Source: JAEXNA01 sp050486105 (lineage in GTDB: Bacteria > Vulcanimicrobiota > Xenobia > Xenobiales > JADMJV01). Taken from it: a stretch of DNA of 27,628 nt. A model generated the notes under the pieces. The model did no database searches, was not told the DNA's origin, and saw only the letters and a program-made list of their open reading frames with translations. The stretch covers positions 1 to 27,628 of the forward strand of contig JBJHCR010000047.1 in the NCBI GenBank assembly GCA_050486105.1, written 5' to 3'. A program made the translations under genes and the position numbers. Every line of letters starts with the position of its first letter. Positions within the stretch are counted from its first letter, which is position 1. This document shows, one piece after another, positions 22,233-27,628 of the stretch.

Positions 22233-22880
22233 CTAGTTCCCCCGAGCGTAGTGAGCGTACTGCTCGATGTAGAAGTCCGAGGATTCGACCATTTCGGCTA
22301 CACTGGGGCGACCAGCCATGGAGCGGCGCCAAGAGTTCAACTTTTCAAATCTCTTGGGAACGGGAAAATCCCGATAGTGTTCGAGAACCGTCCAGCGCTC
22401 AAACCAAGGATAGAGGGCCAGATCGACCAACGACAGCCGGCTGCCGAGCAATCCGCCTCCCTGTTTATCTTGAAATGCTTCGGACTCCAATTCTTCAAAA
22501 TTTCCGATTAAGGCTTCTCGGTAACGCTCTTGGTCCGCGGAATTCTGGGCCTTGAGCAAACCGTAAAAATTCGCGATCAGTCCGCTGCCGAGACGTTCTC
22601 TCCATAACCGCCCAACGGCCCGCAATGCCGGATCAGAAGGGTAAAGACTCGGTTCGGGATAGGCTTCCTCGAGGTAATCGCAGATGACATTCGACTCCCA
22701 TAGACGCAGAGCACCCGACTCCAGATACGGAACCTTCCCAGAAGGGAGAACCTTATGATACCAGTCTGGTTTGTTGCGCAGATCGATGGCCACATACTCG
22801 TACTCCAGGTCTTTTTCCGCCAGGGTCAGGCGAACTCGGTGAACGAAGGGGCAGACGTTCGCCCCAAATAGCTTCAGCAT
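22233..22880 (-). CDS. Glutathione S-transferase family protein
   Basis: 215 residues. ATG 22880 is preferred over an upstream in-frame TTG at 22889, as AGGAG is nine bases ahead of the ATG. The N-terminal thioredoxin-like domain has FGANVCPFVHRVRLTL with Cys10 in the CPF position typical of omega-like GSTs, then KVPYLESGALRLWESNVICDYL with the cis-Pro (VPYL) and the Glu-Ser glutathione contact. The C-terminal all-helical domain includes SRLSLVDLALYPWFERW. It probably acts in thiol transfer or detoxification in the cytosol. Its 5' end faces the folK gene. Confidence 0.9.
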   Translation of the reverse strand: MLKLFGANVCPFVHRVRLTLAEKDLEYEYVAIDLRNKPDWYHKVLPSGKVPYLESGALRLWESNVICDYLEEAYPEPSLYPSDPALRAVGRLWRERLGSGLIANFYGLLKAQNSADQERYREALIGNFEELESEAFQDKQGGGLLGSRLSLVDLALYPWFERWTVLEHYRDFPVPKRFEKLNSWRRSMAGRPSVAEMVESSDFYIEQYAHYARGN

Positions 22881-23078
22881 ATCAGGCAACTCCTAGCAGA
22901 GGACACTTCTCAATCGGGTTCGGATTCCCTCGCCTTCCCTGGCCTGAGTTCGACGGCGATGAGATCTCATGAGGAAGAACATTCTGCTCCCATCCAAAGA
23001 CGAATGAGCAGGGATCCCAGGGAGACCTCTCCAAGGTGCGAGAACTGCCTTAAGTGCGATTTCCCTGAGGAGGCTGAT

Positions 23079-23618
23079 ATGCCCATTGCCGTTTTTGACC
23101 TGGGAACCAACATCGACCGTGAAGAATCCTTGGCCACCGCCCTGGCCCACCTAACCGAGCAGTTCGAACTCAAACGAGCCTCCTCGGTCTACCGCTCGCT
23201 TCCGGTAGGCATGGCCGCCCAACCCGATTTCTTCAACATTTCGCTGGAAGTGCAGACCGATCTGCCTCCGGAAGACATCCCCCCCATACTGCGCTCAATC
23301 GAGGACCAGATGGGCCGCGACCGCAACGCTCCCAAGTTTGGGCCGCGCAACATCGACATCGATCTGATCCTCTACGGAGATCTGGTTTGCGAAGATCTCA
23401 GCCTGCCCCACCCTCAATGCCGCAGTGAACTCTTTGTGGTCAGCCCCTTGGCCGAACTCTACCCCGACGGCAGCCACCCAAAAACCGGAGAGTCTTGGCG
23501 CGACCTCAACCGCTCCCTATTAGCCGAACAGACGGGGAAAGAGCCGGTCATCAGCAGACAATTCCCAGTCACCGACCTCCCACTCACCAGCAAAGTTCAA
23601 GACCTGCTGTCTCCCTAG
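23079..23618 (+). CDS. folK: 2-amino-4-hydroxy-6-hydroxymethyldihydropteridine pyrophosphokinase
   Basis: HPPK, the folate pathway kinase that moves a pyrophosphate from ATP to 6-hydroxymethyl-7,8-dihydropterin. 179 residues from ATG 23079, chosen for GAGGAGG six bases upstream; the frame is open 120 bases further up without a site. Marks are FDLGTNIDRE (usually GLGSN...), SSVYRSLPVG, QPDFFNISLEV, and the ATP/Mg region GRDRNAPKFGPRNIDIDLILYG with the two metal Asp at 93 and 95, then LPHP. The C-terminal 20-30 residues exceed the family's usual end. The last codon run ends TCT CCC TAG, and the TAG is the first half of the CTAG at the edge of the MITE, so that element may have set the stop. Confidence 0.93.
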   Translation: MPIAVFDLGTNIDREESLATALAHLTEQFELKRASSVYRSLPVGMAAQPDFFNISLEVQTDLPPEDIPPILRSIEDQMGRDRNAPKFGPRNIDIDLILYGDLVCEDLSLPHPQCRSELFVVSPLAELYPDGSHPKTGESWRDLNRSLLAEQTGKEPVISRQFPVTDLPLTSKVQDLLSP

Positions 23619-23782
23619 GGTCTGTTGACATTCAACCTTCACGGCGCTGCACTCGCTTATTTTCCCTCTCCGAAAGCGCATTTTTGCTTAAGTACTCTCG
23701 GGTACTAGGCTCAAAAAACCACTTTCGGAGAGAAAAAATCTGCTTCGCGCAGCTTGAAACGCTGAATGTCAACAGACCCTAG
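23615..23782. mobile_element. MITE-like element with 20-bp terminal inverted repeats
   Basis: Left end CTAGGGTCTGTTGACATTCA (from 23615) and right end TGAATGTCAACAGACCCTAG (to 23782) are perfect inverted copies. The palindromic CTAG at each edge may be a 4-base target duplication, as IS5-group elements make YTAR duplications. Inside, CTCTCCGAAAG (23666-23676) mirrors CTTTCGGAGAG (23722-23732), and the arms between are partly complementary, so the whole 168 bp folds into one long hairpin. No protein is encoded. It is non-autonomous and would need a transposase encoded elsewhere. It sits at the folK stop codon. Confidence 0.85.
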
Positions 23783-23891
23783 AGTTTGACACCCATGTCT
23801 TGAGCCATAGCTATTCTGCCCACCCCACCAAATCGAGGCTGTTTTCCCAAGAACACCGCCTCAAAGGATTTTCCATTCTTGAAAGGTTTGC

Positions 23892-25655
23892 ATGCCTGTC
23901 CTCAGTGATCTCCGTTTCGATACCTACTACCGCTACGACCAACTTACCGACCTCCTAGAACAGTTAGCCGAAGCCTTTCCGGAACTGCTGACCTTACAAA
24001 GCCTGGGAAAGAGTTTCGAAGGTCGGCAGATTTGGTTGGCCACGGTCACCAACCGCAATACCGGCCCTCACCTGCACAAACCCGCCATCTGGATGGACGG
24101 CAACATCCATTCCACCGAGGTCTCCGCCTCTTCAGCTTGTCTCTATATGCTGGACTATCTTCTGGGTCAGTACGGAAGTGATGAAGCCGTCACCGAGATG
24201 GTGGACACCCGCACCTTTTACGTCGTACCCCGGGTGAACCCCGACGGGGCCGAATTGGCCCTAGCCGACGATCCGGTGCATCTGCGCTCCTCGGTGCGAC
24301 CGTATCCCTTTGACGAAGACCCGGTGGAGGGACTGGAAGTTGAAGACCTCGACGGTGACGGACGAATCTTGAGCATGCGGGTCCCCGATCCTAACGGTCC
24401 TTGGAAACCCTGCCCCGAGGATCCCCGCCTGTTAGTGCTCAGAGATCCGGCAGACCGGACTGGTCCTTTCTATCGACTGCTGCCTGAAGGCCGCATGCTT
24501 CCAGGCTGGGATGGGGTGACTTTGAAGGAGGCCCCCTTCAAGAACCGCTTGGATCTCAATCGCAATTTCCCAGCCTTCTGGCGCACTGAAGCCGAACAGC
24601 AGGGGGCCGGCCCATACCCGGCTTCCGAGCCCGAAGTGCGGGCCCTGGTCTCTTTTTTCGCTGAACATCCCAACATTTGTCACGCTCTAACTTTTCACAC
24701 CTACTCAGGAGTCTTGCTTCGACCTTACAGCACCGACCCCGACGACCATTTCCCCACCGAAGACCTGCGCATGTTTAAGCTGATCGGCAAGAAGGGGGAG
24801 GAGTGCACCGGCTATCCCGCTCTGTCCATCTATCACGATTTTCGCTACCACCCCAAAGAAGTGATCACCGGCGGCTTCGACGAGTGGGTCTACGACCATT
24901 TTGGGGCCTTCGCCTGGACGGTGGAAATCTGGTCTCCGTTTCGACAGGCCGGGGTCAAAAAGGGCTTCGAGGTGGGAACAAAGTCCGGGGAGTATCGCTT
25001 CATCGACTGGGCTCGAGAGCACCCCCTGGAAGAGGACCTGGCCTTGCTTCGATGGTCCGACGAAAAACTCGATGGCCGAGGCTATGTTTCTTGGTACCCC
25101 TTTGAACATCCTGATTTCGGGCCGGTGGAGTTGGGAGGCTGGGACTTCTCTTACGCCTTCCGCAACCCCCCGCCTCACTTGCTGGAAAAAGAGATCGCCG
25201 CCTTCCCGGCCTGGGTTCTTTGGCAGGCTCAATCCACTCCGCTGCTGGGTCTGCTCAAAGAGCAGGTGAGGCCCTTAGGGGACGATTGCTTCCAACTGGA
25301 GGTGGTGGTGGAGAATCAGGGTTGGCTGCCCACCTATGTTACCAAGAAAGCTCTGGAGCGCAAGTGCTGCCGTGACCTGGTGGCCGAATTAGACCTGCCC
25401 GAGGGCTGCACCCTGGTGACCGGACAGCTTCGCACCGAAGCCGGACAGTTGGAAGGGATGGCCTACAAAGCCCTCAGCCCGGTTTTCAAACCCGCCGACT
25501 GGTCTGAGGACCGAGTCCGCCTGCTGTGGGTGGTCTGCGCCCCCCAAGGAGGACAGATCCGTCTCACCATCCGCCACGACCGAGCCGGAAGGCTGGAGCG
25601 AACGTTGAACTTGAAAGCCGAACCTCAGAATTCTCCAAATTCGCTCCAAGGATAG
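23892..25655 (+). CDS. M14-family zinc carboxypeptidase
   Basis: 587 residues from ATG 23892, with GAAAGG about five bases upstream. The M14 zinc site is seen as His73/Glu76 in DGNIHSTEVSA and His269 in LTFHTYSG, with the catalytic Glu345 in TVEIWSP. RNFPAFW (after RLDLN) is the substrate-binding Asn-Arg region. The N-terminal TYYRYDQLTDLLEQLAEAFPEL is the usual M14 opening helix. The last about 150 residues form an extra beta-rich domain (CFQLEVVVENQGWLPTY). There is no signal peptide despite the family being mostly secreted, so location is uncertain. Its 3' end overlaps the 3' end of the pseudouridine synthase gene by 31 bases. Confidence 0.92.
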   Translation: MPVLSDLRFDTYYRYDQLTDLLEQLAEAFPELLTLQSLGKSFEGRQIWLATVTNRNTGPHLHKPAIWMDGNIHSTEVSASSACLYMLDYLLGQYGSDEAVTEMVDTRTFYVVPRVNPDGAELALADDPVHLRSSVRPYPFDEDPVEGLEVEDLDGDGRILSMRVPDPNGPWKPCPEDPRLLVLRDPADRTGPFYRLLPEGRMLPGWDGVTLKEAPFKNRLDLNRNFPAFWRTEAEQQGAGPYPASEPEVRALVSFFAEHPNICHALTFHTYSGVLLRPYSTDPDDHFPTEDLRMFKLIGKKGEECTGYPALSIYHDFRYHPKEVITGGFDEWVYDHFGAFAWTVEIWSPFRQAGVKKGFEVGTKSGEYRFIDWAREHPLEEDLALLRWSDEKLDGRGYVSWYPFEHPDFGPVELGGWDFSYAFRNPPPHLLEKEIAAFPAWVLWQAQSTPLLGLLKEQVRPLGDDCFQLEVVVENQGWLPTYVTKKALERKCCRDLVAELDLPEGCTLVTGQLRTEAGQLEGMAYKALSPVFKPADWSEDRVRLLWVVCAPQGGQIRLTIRHDRAGRLERTLNLKAEPQNSPNSLQG

Positions 25656-26338
25656 AAGTTCGGTGGAGGAGCGGTGAGGGTTCTCCGGCTTTCGGCGGGA
25701 AAGCAGAAGGCCAACTTATAAGCCCACAAGGCGATGCCGGGATAGGGCAACTCGCTTCCCTTCTTGCCATATTTGAAGTCACCCAAAAGAGCGATCTTCT
25801 GTTCCCTCAGTTGGGCCCGAATCTGGTGGCGCCTTCCGGTGAGAGGGCGCACCTCTAACAGAGTGAGACCCCCCGCCCTTTGCCGAAGCCGAGCTTTCAG
25901 CTTTGCGGATTTGGCGTGGCGCACGGGCTTGGTGTAAGCCCTAACAAAGTTTTTGCCGGGAAGCTTGCCAATGAAGTGCTCGAGTTCTAGTTGGTCAAAA
26001 TTCACCGCAGAATCGGTTACCGCCAGATAGACCTTCTCGATTTCCCTGTGTTCGAACTGCCGTGAAAGTTCGCGGGTGGCCTGAAGAGATTTGGAGAGAA
26101 GCACCAGGCCCCCGGTGGGACGGTCCAGACGATGAAGCAAGTGCACCGGCTTTCCCACCCGCCTTCCGGCCCACTCGACCAGGGCCAAGTCCTGAGAACT
26201 GTCGGCTTGGCTTGGCATACCAAAAGGTTTAGAAACCACCAACAGATTTTGATCCTCGAAGATTATTGCAGGCTCTTCCACCTTCTTGGGCTTCGCAAGG
26301 CAGAAGTCCGATTCCCTGGCTAAACTGGCCAAAGTCAA
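25625..26338 (-). CDS. RluA-family pseudouridine synthase
   Basis: 237 residues if TTG 26338 is used. The fold starts around residue 23 (EPAIIFEDQNLLVVSKP), so a later TTG at 26332 (GAGG eight bases ahead) or GTG is also possible. Catalytic motif HLLHRLDRPTGGLVLLSK with Asp72, and the later R-rich RPLTGRRHQIRAQL, identify the RluA/RluC/TruC family, which isomerises specific uridines in rRNA or tRNA. There is no N-terminal S4 domain, so it is shorter than RluC/D and like TruC or RluA. It follows the pseudopilin gene by four bases and may be co-transcribed with that operon, although the functional link is unclear. Confidence 0.88.
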   Translation of the reverse strand: MTLASLARESDFCLAKPKKVEEPAIIFEDQNLLVVSKPFGMPSQADSSQDLALVEWAGRRVGKPVHLLHRLDRPTGGLVLLSKSLQATRELSRQFEHREIEKVYLAVTDSAVNFDQLELEHFIGKLPGKNFVRAYTKPVRHAKSAKLKARLRQRAGGLTLLEVRPLTGRRHQIRAQLREQKIALLGDFKYGKKGSELPYPGIALWAYKLAFCFPAESRRTLTAPPPNFYPWSEFGEF

Positions 26339-26342
26339 AACC

Positions 26343-26966
26343 TCAATTCCGTGGCATGACCGCGCTGCTCAAGACCAGACCGAATCGCCGTTCTTTGTGA
26401 GATGTCTCGACTTCCAGTCTCAGTCTGATCAAGTCATCCTCCCGAGCAACCTGCAAAGATTGGAAGCCTCGAGCCATCAGCTTCCGATTTGTAGTGGAGC
26501 CGTTCAAAAACGCCTGATCTGGAAGGGGACTTAAGTCTTCAGGAAAGATGGGGTCTTGCACCGAATCCGCAACATCCACCATCTGCCTCAAGAGGTAGGG
26601 AGTCCCGTCGCGATCGACACCTCGATATGCAAGTAGCACGCTCCAACGAAGGGAGCCGTCGGGTTCGACCAGGAAATTCCAACCTAGGTCACGGGGGAGT
26701 GGAAAAACCAGCAAGTGCTCGTCCGGTGTCCAGACCGAGCGAACGTGGGTTTCTGCCAAGTCGGAGACCATAAGTGACAAGGCATTGAGAGCCTCTTCTT
26801 CCATGAGGATGAGAGCACTGTTTCTCTCCCCTCGCTCTCGGCTTGCGACCAAAGCTGCCAGGATAGCCCCCATGAGCATCATCATGATGGCTGAACAGAT
26901 AAGAGCTTCTACCAAAGAAAACCCCGTCGTCTTGGTCCGAGAGACGGTGAGACAAGTTGGAATCAT
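26343..26966 (-). CDS. Prepilin-type protein (PulJ/PilW-like)
   Basis: 207 residues from ATG 26966. A prepilin peptidase site (TTGFSLVEAL, cleavage after Gly) is followed by a hydrophobic helix (ICSAIMMMLMGAILAALVAS) and a C-terminal head of about 160 residues. Minor pseudopilins with a long head of this kind (GspJ/PilW) are placed at the tip of type IV pili or type II secretion pseudopili. The start overlaps the stop of the upstream pilin gene as ATGA, a sign of coupled translation. The head (WTPDEHLLVFPLPRDLGW, LLAYRGVDRDGTPYLLR) shows no recognisable motif. Confidence 0.85.
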   Translation of the reverse strand: MIPTCLTVSRTKTTGFSLVEALICSAIMMMLMGAILAALVASRERGERNSALILMEEEALNALSLMVSDLAETHVRSVWTPDEHLLVFPLPRDLGWNFLVEPDGSLRWSVLLAYRGVDRDGTPYLLRQMVDVADSVQDPIFPEDLSPLPDQAFLNGSTTNRKLMARGFQSLQVAREDDLIRLRLEVETSHKERRFGLVLSSAVMPRN

Positions 26967-27349
26967 AAAGTTTTGAAGGCCACCGTTCGAAGTTCGAAGC
27001 GATTTGGGGGTTCGGTCAAGGTCTCTGCCTTGACGATCAGGTCAGCCGAAAGTTCGGTCTTGTTTTCAATCTGAACTAAGACTTGAAAACTCTGAAAAGT
27101 AGAGACGCCATCACTCTTTCGTTCAATTTGAAGAGTCTTCGGAGTTGTCCCAGCATAGCTCATTAAACCGTCAAACCCTTTGGACAAGGTCGCCTCCAAT
27201 TCGCTCTCAGCCAAGTACCGCAAGAGGTTGTGGTCTCTATACTTCTTAAATGCTCTTTCTTGGATCAACGCTGAAGCAGCAAAACCTGAAAAGACTATGG
27301 TGAAGAGAACCGTGCCAATCACCACCTCCAAGAGCGAAAACCCCTTCAT
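26963..27349 (-). CDS. Prepilin-type protein (PilV/GspI-like)
   Basis: 128 residues from ATG 27349; the frame is open to 27403, but that extends the leader beyond a normal prepilin. MKGFSLLEVVIGTVLFTIVF is a textbook prepilin start with a two-residue leader, Gly before the cut, and Glu at +5. A short helical continuation (ALIQERAFKKYRDHNLLRYLAESELEA, in parts) and a beta head follow. This size and the ESELEA motif suit PilV/GspI minor pseudopilins. It overlaps the next pilin gene by four bases (ATGA). No strong ribosome site is seen; AGGG lies about 12 bases upstream. Confidence 0.85.
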   Translation of the reverse strand: MKGFSLLEVVIGTVLFTIVFSGFAASALIQERAFKKYRDHNLLRYLAESELEATLSKGFDGLMSYAGTTPKTLQIERKSDGVSTFQSFQVLVQIENKTELSADLIVKAETLTEPPNRFELRTVAFKTL

Positions 27350-27372
27350 CGCAAAGAGAACCCTAGAGAAAA

Positions 27373-27628
27373 TCAATCGGCACCTTGATTGACTAGAACC
27401 CAATGTGTTTCGCCTTCCAGCGCACGACCCAAGAGAGTCTCATCATAAGAAATCCTGGAGTTGTCCATAGTAGAGAAATAATCACAGATCACAGCACCAA
27501 AAAAGTGACTGCCAGGAGTGATATTGACCCTCAGTTTTGCCCCAGCGATCACTCCAACAAAAGTGCTTCCAAACTCTTGCTGGAAAGAATTGGTGGCAAT
27601 TCCGTCCACAAAGAACACTCTCAAGTTC
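27373..27628 (-). CDS. Pilus-associated protein, C-terminal part (N-terminus outside the window)
   Basis: The open frame runs from the right edge to its stop at 27373, 84 complete codons. The text (RVFFVDGIATNSFQQEFGST, VGVIAGAKLRVNI, HFFGAVICDYFSTMDNSRISYDE) looks like the C-terminus of PilX-like proteins in pilus operons, which have parallel beta repeats ending in a N..ISYD stretch. The TTG at 27624 is in frame, but the protein almost surely extends beyond the window. It lies 23 bases upstream of the first prepilin gene here, in the same operon. The family assignment is tentative. Confidence 0.55.
   Translation of the reverse strand, partial: NLRVFFVDGIATNSFQQEFGSTFVGVIAGAKLRVNITPGSHFFGAVICDYFSTMDNSRISYDETLLGRALEGETHWVLVNQGAD

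Noticed and set aside
23619..23778. Gene within the MITE
   Set aside because: The 168 bp is mostly inverted repeat, and no frame without stops shows coding character.

Overview
The window reads as a chromosomal piece from an uncultured, diderm (outer-membrane) bacterium. It has an outer-membrane beta-barrel protein, a lipoprotein with a lipobox, type IV pilin-like genes, moderately high GC by eye, and frequent TTG or GTG starts behind strong Shine-Dalgarno sites. Two 10-base N runs mark it as a scaffolded draft assembly. The gene mix (many pseudopilins, EF-hand hydrolases and proteases, a calpain-like protease, FCY1-like deaminase) reminds me of Candidatus Xenobia/Eremiobacterota-type genomes. 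That placement is a guess from memory and nothing here proves it.

Left part (1-9.6 kb): a truncated hypothetical gene runs off the left edge. It is followed by a two-gene operon on the minus strand (outer-membrane beta-barrel protein, then MFS transporter) behind a GC-rich, foldable leader. Next comes the first copy of an uncharacterised module. This is a membrane protein with a PH-like tail ('family A', plus strand) facing a ~468-residue protein with a degenerate Hsp90/GHKL-like pattern ('family B', minus strand). Here the A partner of B is only a 54-residue remnant, but a full A gene lies just upstream of B and abuts an L-threonine aldolase gene. A secreted alpha/beta hydrolase with two EF-hands, a lipoprotein and a zinc-ribbon protein follow.

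Middle (9.6-17.3 kb): a decayed second copy of the threonine aldolase sits beside a second module. It holds two A-type domains in one probable reading frame, broken by the assembly gaps, and a second B gene again facing the A gene tail to tail. Recurrence of A, B and threonine aldolase indicates an old segmental duplication followed by decay. Then comes a protease group: a subtilisin-like S8 protease without a signal peptide, an unknown protein with a probable frameshift, and a calpain-like cysteine protease with an EF-hand.

Right part (17.3-27.6 kb): mostly single housekeeping or metabolic genes. These are a luciferase-like oxidoreductase, a small HAMP membrane protein, an FCY1-like cytosine deaminase, a pilT pseudogene next to an odd pilin-like gene, an alpha/beta hydrolase, Sir2, a glutathione S-transferase, folK, an M14 carboxypeptidase and an RluA-family pseudouridine synthase. 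A 168-bp MITE-like element is inserted exactly at the folK stop codon. The right edge is a minus-strand pilus operon with two pseudopilins and the end of a third gene.

The best candidate for an undescribed system is the convergent A/B module, followed by the S8/unknown/calpain protease group. Neither has a function that can be read from sequence alone.
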